From NCBI GenBank assembly GCA_950022655.1, contig OX465581.1, positions 106,313,125-106,377,124 of the forward strand: a stretch of DNA of 64,000 bases, written 5' to 3'. This document shows, in pieces, positions 27,148 to 39,480 of this stretch (position 1 is its first letter; each line of letters starts with the position of its first letter). The stretch comes from Alentia gelatinosa (lineage: Eukaryota > Annelida > Polychaeta > Phyllodocida > Polynoidae). The notes below the pieces were generated by a model. That model was given only the letters and a program-made list of their open reading frames with translations. It made no database searches and was not told the origin of the DNA. A program made the position numbers and the translations under genes.

Positions 27148-27837
27148 TGTCTTTCAGTAAGCTCATTATATCTTTCTTTGGAATAGCCTCAAACAACATT
27201 TCCATGTTCTTATTATTTTTAAGTACTTTCTCCTATTTTCCTGCACCTTTTGACAATTCAACAAGATATGAGATTTTCCTTTTCACACACGGTCCCCAAA
27301 CGATAGCTCAATCTAGGAAATAACATTGATGGGAAGGGTATTGTAGATTACTTATGTTTCCCTCTTCCACCATAATTCAATATTAGCTATAGGCAATGTG
27401 TTTTGAGTTGGGTGATAGTATATGGGTTTTTTTTTGTAACTGTAAAGTACAGCAGAGGTGAGCACACCTCTGAGTAGCCGTGGGTGGTGGGACCTTTGCA
27501 GGCGAGTTGGCTGTCCAGCTGTGCGGGAATATATCAAGAGAGCTCACAGTGGTGTACAGCACTTCATTAGCGAGGTGTTTGCTCATACTGCTGTCTGACA
27601 GCGTGAACTTCCACCAACCACCACTACCCCTCCTAGACGGGCGCGGAGCCTCCACGCCGATGTAATCCTCATTCCGAATCACTCACATTTCTCCATCAAG
27701 AAATTGGACATGGTCCTTAGACCGCCCAAGTAGGAATCGTGGACGAAATAGGACGTAATTAATCAAGTATGCCAACCGCCTGTCAAGATAGGGCACGGTA
27801 TACTCATTTATCCAAGTTTTTTTTTCGTGATGCAGAC

Positions 27838-27934
27838 TTTGTGGGTGTTTTGACGTTGTTGACAATTTTGTACCGTTCTTCCGGTTTGTGGGTGTTTTGA
27901 CGTTGTTGACAATTTTGTACCGTTCTTCCGGTTT
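27838..27934. repeat. Tandem duplication, 47-bp unit, two copies
   Basis: A unit starting GTGGGTGTTTTGACGTTG and ending CCGTTCTTCCGGTTT is present twice without a visible mismatch, at 27841 and 27888. Perfect identity indicates a very recent duplication (or an assembly duplication). Each unit carries a TTGACGTTGTTGACAA imperfect palindrome. Confidence 0.97.
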
Positions 27935-28318
27935 ACTATGTATATACTTCATCAAGATTTGTCACAACCTTCAACAAGCGAGCGACCACAACTTACATGT
28001 ACATACCTTTCTATCAGTCGATCTTTCTTCTCAAGTGTCATTCATTTCCCAAGTTCCCTCCTCTATTAACTTTATCCATCAAAGTTTCATGACAATTACA
28101 CATCATCGCTTGTCCGATAATTTTCCAGCAAGTACAATAGACACAGGACAAATGGATACTATCTGACACCATAATACATCATTATCTCCTCAGTTTCTTT
28201 TCCTTCCAAAAGACAATTATTTTGATATGTGTAGGGATTATAAAATCAAGGTTATGATGGTATAATAAATACATACCACAAAAAAGTTATATATGTACAC
28301 GCATTTATCTTTATCTTT

Positions 28319-28528
<210 letters not shown>

Positions 28529-28747
28529 CAGGAGGTTAATACGACACTGCATCCTAGTGCATGGCCTGCGCTTACTTGATGTAAGCCTTTCGAACTAGGG
28601 CCAAATTGCTTGGCGGGCCTACACAGTGCCGGGGTTCACGGGGCCGTCTGATGTAGCGGCACAGACCGGGCGAGGCGCCGGGAGCAGGGTCGCAGGCGAC
28701 GTCTAGCGGCCAAACAACAGGAGTGTCGGCTACTACATGGTGGGACC

Positions 28748-28768
28748 CTTGCCAAACACCGTGTCCCG
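28748..28768. repeat. Duplicated 21-mer, copy 2
   Basis: Second copy of the 21-mer seen at 27127, 1.62 kb away in the same orientation. It lies on the other side of the tandem duplication and the (AT)n array, in a GC-richer segment (28.59-28.80 kb). The bases before it (TGGGACC) parallel TGGACA in copy 1. Confidence 0.85.
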
Positions 28769-29826
28769 AAAACAGGCCTGATGTCTCTTTGCCATGTGGC
28801 CATCTATTTCTCATGAGCTGCTCCTATATATACATACTAAAAGACGGAAGAGACATCGGCTAGCTCAGCGTGAGTTAGTTAAAACTGAAATTTACACGAG
28901 TCAATGAAAAGTTAACTCAAGTCTACTGGTAGGAGTTGGGAAGGGGAAGTGTCGACTATTCTTTGGTCACCTGAGTTCCCACGTGAATATCTGTATATGT
29001 ATCTGTGATAGCAGCCTGTGGCCAGTCCTCAGCAACCGATCACAGTGTGAACACCTCCACAATAAATCTGCACTCTATATCAGCACGATTTATATACCTG
29101 CTACAATGTTATTTTATATCAGAAGTCACTGACGCCCAACAATGTCAAGTCTAAGTAATATAAGACCGCATTGCTTTGAGATTGCAATTTACAGCAGAAC
29201 ACCTCCCGAGTGGTATCCCAAAATGATTGGTAGATCTGACCGGAGATATATCATGGAGAGATGGCGGAAAGTGGCCTCCATAAATTGATAATACACCCTA
29301 CTGCGGGGTAAACTCAGGTGAACAGTGACGGGAGTGGTCGTAGGTTTTTGATCATGATGCCACGCCCTACGTACCGCATCCTACTTTCTAAGTTTTACTC
29401 TCAATGGAAACGCACAATCAATCGTGGTTATTCTGGTTCTCAAAGCAATACAGGTGAAGGAAAGTATCTCATTCAAAGGATATCTTCTCGTGTAAATATC
29501 CGATTTAAAGGCTCTGTAAATATGCCTTTTAAAGTGTGACTTGACAGGTAAGCTTATGGTAATCGAAATCAATAGTAATATCTTACAACGTCGCATGTAA
29601 CGTCATGGAAGTGTACGTCTCTAAACACATGACTTTCTGATCACTTGTCTGATAAAATGCAAGGCTGCACCTCTTGAGGAATGTAGTATGTCTCCAGTCA
29701 AAATACGGTTTTAGAGGCTTTGGTGATTTCACGGTCCACTGCTCACTGACTCGTAGATCATTCTAGTTTCTGCACATTTAATTTCCACAGTTAACCCTTA
29801 CCTCCACTCTACGCTCCCTGCCTATA

Positions 29827-30109
29827 GTTTGTTTGTTTGTTAGGGCAGTTTAACGTTCAATATGTTCTTTTATACTTACTTTGGGTTTGACCGAATCAAA
29901 GTGATGAATTTAGGTAGAAATCTAACCCCTACTCATTTTGATTTACCAAGGTTCTTTTACTTCCTACACTAAATAGATATGGTATGAGAAGGATCGGCCT
30001 TTGATATAGCAGTGAATCTACCACTGCTGGGGCTGAAGGAGAAAAGTGGCTGCAGTGGGACAAAACCCACAAATTCTGACAAGCTTGGGATTATGAGTCC
30101 AGTGCTGCG
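29827..30109 (-). mobile_element. tRNA-derived SINE, diverged copy with damaged head
   Basis: Same family and orientation as the element at 60.9 kb. Aligned blocks include the tail (GTTTG units on the plus strand), GATGAATTTAGGTAGAAATCT, TTCTTTTACTTCC, ATGGTATGAGAAGGAT and TAGCAGTGAATCTACCACTG. The anticodon-arm segment is recognisable (GGACTCATAATCCC on the minus strand, a Met-like CAT in place of the TGT seen in the other copy). The A-box region beyond it is lost or unrecognisable, and an insertion separates the B-box region from the core. It lies in the ERR intron between the hinge and ligand-binding exons, in gene orientation. The difference in the anticodon segment may be drift or two subfamilies. 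Confidence 0.85.
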
Positions 30110-30302
30110 AGGAACCTGCCCAGTGTAGGGCGCCCTGCCTATGCACCGAAGAACATCCGCTCCACTGAAGTCCTTTCCTCAGGAGCACACATACATGCAT
30201 ATACTCATGGGCAATTATACCACCCCACCCACTCGTCTCATGCACACAATCAATTCATACTGGAGGGCAATCTCGCCAGGAATATTATTCCGACCCTTTA
30301 TA

Positions 30303-30320
30303 CCCCCCCCCCCCCCCCCC
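30303..30320. repeat. C homopolymer, 18 bases
   Basis: An uninterrupted run of 18 C. It lies about 200 bp beyond the head end of the diverged SINE. Confidence 0.95.
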
Positions 30321-31959
30321 AATCACTCTCCATCTACTACAACTGGCATTACGACTATCTCCCCTATCTGTTCCACCCACCCCTCCCCGCCCCCAGGCCC
30401 GCCAATGGCCGGCTGTCTGCCGAGGGGGTTTGGAGGAAGGAGGGATCAGATCAAAGGCTTGCGTTCAGGTGTGGTCGAGCCGGACAGCCGCACTACCACG
30501 TGTCGGGGTGACTACTGGCGCCCTCTATTATCGCCCACAAAGATGTCCACACTGGGGCGACCTTGCGGGACCAGGCGCACCTGCGACCGTGGAGAAAGCG
30601 AGGCTATCTCCAGGTTAGCCACCCAGTGTGTTTGACAGAGGACCAAAGCCCTCAGTGACGTCTCCATTCATCCTTCATGTTTTCTATTTTTCTCCCCGGC
30701 CTCCTGTACCTGCAACTATGATTAGTCTGTCTCTCCTCGTGCTGTCTACCATTTGGGAACCCACTCACCACCGTGACTTTTATAGGGTTGCGTGGTGTGG
30801 CTCACTTTCTAAGAGGTCGCCATCAATAATGTACACCTAAACGCCATCAAGGTATTGAGGCCGATGAAGTTTCAACCCAGAAGGTGTCAGACAGAGTGCC
30901 AAGCAGGCGTCAGACTCAAGTAGGCCGGGCATATATTGGTTTAAGCATGACCTTGTTGGCGACCTTAGTACCAGCAACTATGAGGCTAATCTCAGGCTAA
31001 ACCTCCAACCCGTATACGTTAACGTTCCAAAAGAGGGAAGGGGAGGCGCGCAGCAGGCAATTAAGTCACTGACTCAGTGTCATTCAGTAGGCGGAGGGCT
31101 AAAACGAGGTAAATCTGGATCGATTCCCTAATCGTCCACGTCAAAGTGAAGGAACGTGGTCTGAATACCTCCACGCGAACTAATGACTCGTGCCCAGTCT
31201 ATTAATTAACTCACCAACACATCTTGTTGAACCGAAAGGTCAGTAGACAGGTAAAGTGGGCCTGCAAGTCATAATCAGCCGGTGTTGGCGGTCGGTACGA
31301 GCGACTAGCGATCTCAGCATTCATTACCGCCCACGACAGAGAGAGCAGCTAAAGAAAACCAACAATCCATCGTACAAGATGGCCACTACGAGGAATAACT
31401 CACACCCGATTCTCTCATCAATCTGTGCTCTTTAAGTTTTACAGTCAACACGTCATGTGCGGGAACTCATCAATACCACTCAGCACATAACGAGCAGCCC
31501 ATTTATAACGAGTGGCTCCTTTTAGCAATGAGAATGCTATGGATGATGGCTGTTGGGATTCCTCTACTTTACCTACACCTTGAGCGGCTGCACAACCCCT
31601 CCCCCAGGGTCACTACCGTACATGGCTTCATGTAGACATAGACCCATAGGAAGGGAAGGCGGCGGTCACATAGCCTTGTGATGAGAGGGGGCGACACAAT
31701 ACCGGCCTCACGTTTCTGGCTGGCGGAGATAATAGCGGGGCCCGGCCGGCTTAGACACGGCGCCCATTGAGCCCGTGTGCGGGGTGCCGGCGGGTGTGGG
31801 GCGCTGTGAAGGCCGACAGCTGAGGATCACCATGCTGGACAAGGGTGACATCAAAGTACGAGCTGCTCAGAGCAGCCGGCGCCTCACAAGGCTACAGCCA
31901 TCCCCCCTCCCTCCTACCCCTGCCACCACCACCACACCGGATGGGAAGGGAGGGAGTAC

Positions 31960-32400
31960 CGGGAAGGGGAGGTTGGGAGGTAAGGGTGAATGAGAAGGTG
32001 GTGGCGGGGTATGGGGTAGGAATGAGGGTATGGGTGAATGAGAAGGTATAGATAAGGGCGTCAGATATAGGTTGAACTGTTGGAAAGGCTTGGGGAAAAG
32101 GTATAGATACGAGGGTAAGCGAAAGGGTGAGTTTGTGGTTTATGCGGAAGAACGAGAAATGGAACAATGTGGGCGGACGTGAGCGGATGAGGAAGGGAAT
32201 ATGTGGGATGAGGGGCAGAGTGGGGATAGGGGGAAGATGGAGTGAGGACTGGGATATGGATGAGCGGATATGATGCCTTGATGGGTGTAGTGGATGGGGA
32301 CATCAGTGGGAGACGCCAGGGAGTGGTGTTACAGGTAAGGGAGGTGGAGTTGGGGTATGGGAAGGGGTGTTATAGCATGAGGGGTAAAGGGGAGGCTGGC
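31960..32400. repeat. G-rich, purine-biased minisatellite-like tract
   Basis: The plus strand is dominated by GGG, GAG and GGTATGGG words. GGGTGAATGAGAAGGT occurs at 31984 and again at 32032 (48 bp apart), and AAGGTATAGATA at about 32044 and 32099. This suggests degenerate tandem units of about 48-54 bp. Many G runs are close enough for quadruplex formation. No gene is recognised; long frames on the minus strand follow from the skewed composition. Confidence 0.65.
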
Positions 32401-34393
32401 GCGTTAACAACTAGCTTGACAACGTTATTCCCGGAAAGCCGGAGCGATATGTAGTCTAGATATTACTGCTGGGCTGGGGAACAAACAAAAAAATGACCGA
32501 ACATTAGATACTTTAGAGAATTTTTTTTCTATTTTTTTTTCGGTTGATGACAGAAGTGTACTAGCCACGTTTCCCTAAATGAAACTTTAGAGAAAGAGGA
32601 GGTCTTTAACAAACATGATGATGTCATAAATGCATTCAGAGCGTTGAGGACCTATACAATGATTTTTTTTGCCTCGCTTTTCTTCTAATAAAATATTAGC
32701 TGTCTGAGGTGGCAGACTACTCATGTTTTCAGTCGTTATGACACGAAGACATGATATATCTGGGGACAAATCTGGTGGATCCTGATAGATATATACTGAC
32801 AGGGGAAGTCATACATATGTATACATCAGTGCTATCTAAGCGTGGGGTTGGCACAAGCATTGGGCGATATCATGAGAAGTAGGAAGCTCAAGAGCGGTCT
32901 TCTATGAATATCCGCGTGCCGGACTTTAGGGCATATGACGATGTAGGCGCAATAATCCCGTATCTTCAGCACAAGTAACGTCTCATTAATACAGACTCCC
33001 TTTTAACAGAGAAAAGGCTACTGTCGGTCTTTTGTCGCCAATTGACAATTAGATGATTCAGGCTGAGTCCCACAGTCTAATTTGGAAATGTTTATCTTTA
33101 CAGAGATATTCCTTCTAACGAGCTCTCCCTTCGACCAGTCACTACTGAGGATAGAACTAGAAGGGCTTCAAAGGCATAAGTAGTATATGCAGTTGCTGCC
33201 ATCTGAATGTATCTCAAACATTATTGACTCTATAACAGAATCAGTCGATAACAATTTTTTATTGGAAAAAAAGAGAAGAAATCTTAGTCACGACTGTCCA
33301 CAAGCAACACAAAGGCCAGAGATCAGCGGGCACTTGTGAGTCTGCCGGAGACGGGAGGAGACAGCCAGTCTGCAGTCTGCCTCACATGAATAGACAAGCC
33401 ACCAGACGAGAGGAACCACAAGGCAGGTGTTGTATATGATCGGTGGGGGAGGGGACTGGCGACAAGCTGACACAAGGCCACAGACTGTGTGTCCACCGGC
33501 TCCTTTGGTCGCCGCTCCCGTACTTGTAAACACCGGCACAAGGCCAGGATATTAAACAACGCCTATGATGCCGGCATGAACCGAAAATCGATTGCCAATG
33601 ATCCCGATGAGAGAATGTTTAACCATTCTGTTTGCGCGCCGGGCCGCACCGATTGAATCAGTTGGCAGTGTGGTGGGAGGGGGTGGGGTGTGGGTACGTG
33701 GGTACAGGGGTACGCAAAGCCCCGCTGGACGGTAAATCTCATCGCCTGTCAAGGAGCTGCCACATTAGTATGTCAAACCACATATCTCCACAGACCCGGA
33801 GGTGGTGCCGCTCGCTCCAGCTCGCTATTGGATTTTCGACCCGTTTCGTCCCGCCCCCTCCTGCTACTCCTCCACTCACTGTCTCCCAACTCATTCCCTC
33901 TCTCCTTCTCTTTCACACTTTGACAAACAACAGTTGTCTAGTTGTCCTCGTTGCCAATTCAATCCCCTGCGCCCTTTTCGGGTAGCAGCGCCTTCCATGC
34001 TCAATTACTTCACGCTGCAGTACAGCACCGTCTGCTCTTACTTTTGGTGAGATGCTCATTTATATTCTAAATGTGCCAACTAAGTAGGGCACGAGAGTGA
34101 TATTGACTAAACTACAGTCATATGCATGATATTGCCATCTTTTCTGTCCCAGAGGAAACTTCAAAAGCTAATTCTAGTTAGTTGTTTTATGAGCGGGTAT
34201 GAAAATTAACGAGTAAATCCAACAAGCAATGTGTGTAAGAGCTACTCTCCACTGAAGGCTGCCTGTGTGTTTCACCATGGAGTTAAAGAGTACGTTCGGC
34301 GTTCGAAGCCATATAATTTCGAACACCTATAAAAAAAGCGAGTTGCCTTGATTGAAACCTTGTTGGGTGCATCAGTAGTAAAAAAATACTTAC

Positions 34394-34504
34394 TTTCTAT
34401 ACACTGTTTTTTTACGGGAGTACTCTGTGTGATGGCAACTGGAGGTTGCTCGGGACTTCGTTTGTACTTCTGTCGGCCACCCCGGACTCGATCGAGCCTT
34501 ACAC
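34394..34504 (-). CDS. ERR: ERR exon: C-terminal extension of the DNA-binding domain and hinge
   Basis: 36 complete codons plus split ends. It opens with VRLDRVRGGRQKYKR, the ERR-specific C-terminal extension. In this family the RGGR A-box enters the minor groove and reads the 5' TNA extension of the ERR response element. A short hinge follows (SPEQPPVAITQSTPVKKQCIE) with no recognisable domain; its KK pair and the preceding basic run could serve in nuclear localisation. The acceptor is CTTTTCTCCAG and the donor is GAAA|gtaagt. The exon joins the ligand-binding exon directly through an A|AC asparagine codon, so the hinge is short, about 25 residues. No extra hinge exon is required, although an alternative one cannot be excluded. 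Third-position GC is about 15 of 36 codons, far lower than in the next exon. Confidence 0.97.
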
Positions 34505-34685
34505 CTGGAGAAAAGCACAGGTGAAACATGTAGGTAACGATGGAGATTTGCTAACACAGGTGATTACATTCAAGGAAAAAGTATATATAAATAAAACTGG
34601 TGTGAAACGTACATAACATGCAGGGTTGCCAGTAGGGTATGTGGCGGAAAACTAAAAATGCCGACATCATGATTACCATATACAT

Positions 34686-34770
34686 GTTTGTTTGTTTGTT
34701 TGTTGTTTTGGGTTGTTTAACGTCCAATATGTTCTATTAGACTTCCATATACATGTAATTCGATCCCAAA
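34686..34770 (-). mobile_element. SINE 3' tail fragment
   Basis: Plus-strand sequence is five GTTTG-type units, then GTTTAACGTCCAATATGTTC. This matches the tail of the copy at 29.83 kb (TTTAACGTTCAATATGTTC). Similarity fades after about 60-80 bp, so this is the 3' end of an element truncated at its 5' end. It lies about 180 bp upstream of the hinge exon on the gene strand, inside the intron. Confidence 0.75.
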
Positions 34771-37700
34771 TACCACAGAGCTAGAATGATTAGACATAAC
34801 CAGTTATCGCACGTGGGAGTATATCACAGATCAGGAAATATTCAATATCAAGATCTTATAAATAAGCTTTCATCAAATGTTAACCTAATAATCTTAAATA
34901 AGGTGAACGCTGGCATCCCGGGTTATTATTTTAATTAGGGCAGATTAGGCATAGAAGCAATGTTATTGCTACAAGTCCATGCTAACCTTTCGAATTAATG
35001 TCAACATCCAGAGGACTTTATAGATCAAGACTGTCGTACGTATATGATTTATTGAATTGGTAGATCATAAATCATAAGTTCTTGAGGTAATGGGTATAAC
35101 CATAAATATGTATTCATATCGGATTATAACCGGGCATAAAGTGTGTTATCAGAGCTGCTATGGTTATGCCCCAAGAGGCGTAACTGACACGTATTGGGCA
35201 GTCCTTTATCACATACGAATATCAGGGATCCCCAGACACCAACCATTGAATGTACTCATAGATCCGCAGGTAAAGTGCCCCTATTCATTAAATCATATCC
35301 ATATTTAGAAATGGTGGAGATACAAGTCTCTTCTTGTATAAAATCACAGATTTTATAAAAATTTACGCTGCTTTTAACATCTCCAGACGTTCGAGGGACT
35401 TTGTCGGATGATATAACCATGAGCCGAGATTTTCTGATAATCGGCTTTAATTGAATGATATGGAGATCACAGGTCATCCCCACTTCATTACGAGTCATGA
35501 TTAAAAGCTGGTAATCAATTCGACTTTTTCGCTATGAAACTCGAGATCTCCCAAAAGCATTTATGGAATAAAACCTACCATAAATTGATTTAATGAAGTC
35601 ATCTCAAGATGTTTCCTTCCCTAATGAACGTCAACGACACTGGGCCCATGCCATGCCCCTGTCCTCGGTGCTTCACTGCTCACAGATTGCATAACTACAG
35701 TAAATTGACCGTCAGAGTTACTCGAATCGGTGAACAAAAAATGTTATATTTAGATGCAGGCAATTAACATGCCATATTCTCGATTGCACAAGCAAATATA
35801 ACTAGATTAGGCAAAGAACAGCTTCCAGACGGTGACTATATTAGTGGACCGTTGTAAGGATTATCAATTGGGAGTACAGACGTTAGGGGGATTATCCCTC
35901 GGGCTTTACCATTAAGCAGGCATTTTCAAGCCTCTGCCATACTTTTCTACAAATGGCTCAATAATCTAAACGTACTGGACTCTCTCAATCGTGTCTAATC
36001 AGTGTCAAGATTGTAGTAGATTTTGTCGATGCCGCCAATGTATAAGCATCCCCTCTAATCACTATTTCCATGCACGGGGATAAGCTGAGGAGATTACAAA
36101 TGGACGAGTCTCTTTTCTGTGATCAATGCCCATACATTATAGGTGATTATTGAAGGAAGGACCATCATCTTCTACTAGAAACCTGACCACCCATCTCATC
36201 GCGGCCCATCGTAGAGGGGCTATGAGCAATATGTTGGTGATAGAGGCCGCTCACCACCCTATACTGTATATAATACCCGAATCATGGATAACTGATGAGG
36301 GGAGTCTATAACGTACAGATTTATCTATCCCTATTAGGCAACATAAGAGCTGCCTTACATCCTCCCACACTGGATCATATTTGCAATGATCAATGAGAAT
36401 GCTGCAAAAGGTATAATACTTGATAAGAAATGCAAAATACAATACACCCGCTGGTCAGTATGGAAACATACGATCGGGCGGTTTGAATATCGAAGATAAG
36501 ACTGGCGAGCACTCAGTTCGTACACACATCTCGCTTTATATCAAGTGTCTCGCGTTCTGTACAAGTTAAACCGCAAATAATCAAAGCAACATGCAAATAG
36601 AAAGAGCTGCACTGCCAATCTAAATGCATGTGCACGAAACCTGGGTAGTCTAGCAACATTTGTCATTGTTCTAGCGTATTAGCCATTTTCAATTGGCTTT
36701 TACTGCAATTTCCGACACTGTGGTTTAACAATGTAAACTATGAGCATTAAGCTGAGGCCTATTAGGAGTTAACACTATAGCCTATAATCACACGAGCGCG
36801 ACGATTAAGAACATGGGGTGATCTCACCAAGCATGCAATATGGTCCTATATTATTCAGTGGTTGTAGGTGATACCTTTGTGGGTAGCGAGCTACAGTCCT
36901 ATTTTACGAGGTGTGTGGGAGATGGTGAGAGCAGTGTGAAACCTCACAGCGCCTGTACCCTTTTAAGCGCCCTCATGTTCTATAAAACACCATTTGATAC
37001 GATCAATGATCCTTGGCATTTTAAGATCGACCTGTTTAACTTCAAGTAATGAAACATGCACCTCGTGAACCTATATTTGGTGATAGACCAGGAAGTCTTT
37101 AGAATGAGCAAACACGCTTCCTTCTTCAGGTGAATTTAGAAAAGAAAAGAAAAGTTACAGTGCAAACTTTCAAGACTTCTCCGTCTCACCTCCCCATGCT
37201 GTGCTTTAGTGTGTGTATATATAAAAACACCAAGCGGCCGCTCACACAACAGGCTTGAATCTGATTCCCTATCCCTAAAAGAACCAGTTGTAGTCATCGC
37301 GTTGAAAGACTCGTCTTCGCACATTACTGCAAGAAGTCGCACGGTGTTCGCTGTGAACTCGATCCGTAGTTCATCTCAGACACCGCCGTAAATGCCAGTC
37401 ACACGCGCTCCCAGTTTGCCCTCGCACTTTTTACCATCAAGATAAAGATGGCCAGTGACCCCTCACGTTGAACTGTGGGATTCAGAGAGGTTCCCTTTTT
37501 CACTGCTGTGTCAACTCGAGGAGCTGATCCTAACGTAGACAGTATGATTCACTGTCTTTCTTTGAAACAGTTTTTTTATGGAGGACAGCAGTGGATCCAC
37601 TACGCTTAAAAAACTGTCAGGATTATGTCAAGCCGTATTGCTATATAATCTAAAAATCTTATATCCGAAACCTAAATGAGACAATTGAAATTTAGTTATA

Positions 37701-39440
37701 ACCCAAATTTTATTGGTATGTATCGAAATGCATTCTGAATATCAATCTAAATATAATTTTTATATATTTGAAAAATCGACTCTATGTATTCCGCATTGAA
37801 CTTTACACACAACAAAATTCAGATGTGGGAATTTTGATTTTTAGAGGTTGCAAAATGGCTCCCAAATGCTCGAGGTTATCGTTCGCAATCTAAGAACTCT
37901 ATTGAGAGGTCAACCTACAAAGACCACTGCTAAGTAAAGTTGATTAAGCTCCTAAGTGAATTTGTCAGAATATCGTGACAGAGAATCTCCTCCTTCAGCT
38001 GACAACTCCAAATAGGAAACCTATACAAACAGTCACGTTTTTAGAGACAGCTCCAGTTTAGATGCACAAAAAGAGACACTCGCTCACAGAGATCAGACAA
38101 AACCTGCTGTTGACTCGGCGTCAGTTAAAACTGGAATTTGAGAGAGAGACTGGGCATAGGTCCGTGGGGAGTGTATATGTGTGTGTGCACTGGAGGGGGT
38201 TACGGTAATACTAGAGGGTCATTGCGTCAGGGTCAGGATCCAAGTGGGAACACCTGGCCTGAATCAACCCCCGAATATGGGCGGCCACATGAGAAACAAG
38301 GCGCCTTTTGTATGCGATTATATTCGCTACTTCGAGACCGTGCTAGCTCGTCGAGGCTGGTTTGAAAGTTAAGTTCAATCCCTTGTATTAGCCCATATAT
38401 TCTTGTTATTCCATCACCAAAACGTATCCCCAATAGCTCTATTTGGAGGGCATTTGTAGAAATCATGGCTTAGTTCCCAAAATAAAATATTGATATTTCC
38501 CTTCATTAAGTCTTTAATAAGACTTTCCTGAAAGACTGTACAGAACAATAATATACGTGGTAGATAATATAGGATTATGGCAGACACTGATCTAATTGCA
38601 TATTATTTACTCCAGCTCAGGTCAGTTGACACGTAGATTTGGAAGTTGTTGTTCCCTCAGCAAAGTGATATCCTTGATTATTCTGAGATATCCTGTTTTT
38701 AATGTCAAACTAAAAGGAAAAAGTATTGATTCATACTTAAAATAGACTTAATTAAGGAACCCTTAAACAGCAGTAACGATTAACATCTTAGTTTGACGAA
38801 ATTCAATAAACCGTAGGCAGTGAGTGTACACAGAACACGGCGGGTAATATTCATACTCTTGACAGTAAACACAATAGATTAAAGTCGCATGTGTCTTTAG
38901 TCACCAGAGCTTGCATAACTACTGTAACCCACGGACGAAATCGACAGAGCACAAAATGGTCCCATCCTCTGTGGAGCTCGTTTCGGTGGGGCTATGGTGT
39001 GTTCGTGTGGTTAATACATCATGCACTCCTGCTAGGGCTTTGAGGTGCGATCAGATGGCTACAGCAGAGTTTAGCAAAGCCAGCTCGCCTGCTGTCACAT
39101 CGTCATCTATGGCGACGAAAAAAGCCAATGATATTCCTTGTCACATTAGCCAGCAGTCACCCTCGCCAGGGGGTGGCTGTTATGATACCCACCCACACTT
39201 CATGTAACGAGCTGTCAAACACCCTGGAGGAGGGGTAGGGGGAGCTACACTACCGGGCTGTCAGACCGCTCCAACGGCAGCCTCCCCATCTCCATCGCCT
39301 GTTGTTTCCCGCTGCTTAGATATTTTCCTCCTTTTTTTTCTTTTTATTCCTACACCTGCCTACGCATTGCGGTAAATATACATGGAGCCAGCCCCTACTC
39401 AGAAGTACACAGGAGGCTCGCTTCTGGCTGGGTAAAAGTA

Positions 39441-39480
39441 TATATAAACAGCGCGATACGCCGGGTTCTCTCTCTCAGTA
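39441..39480 (+). promoter_or_regulatory. Possible TATA-initiator core promoter on the plus strand
   Basis: TATATAAAC at 39441 is followed by CTCTCTCAGTACGCAG, where TCAGT (39475-39479) resembles an arthropod-type initiator. The predicted start A at 39477 lies 34-36 bp after the TATA element, slightly longer than ideal. It would be antisense to ERR inside an intron. No downstream coding sequence is recognised, so any transcript would be non-coding or chance. Confidence 0.25.
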
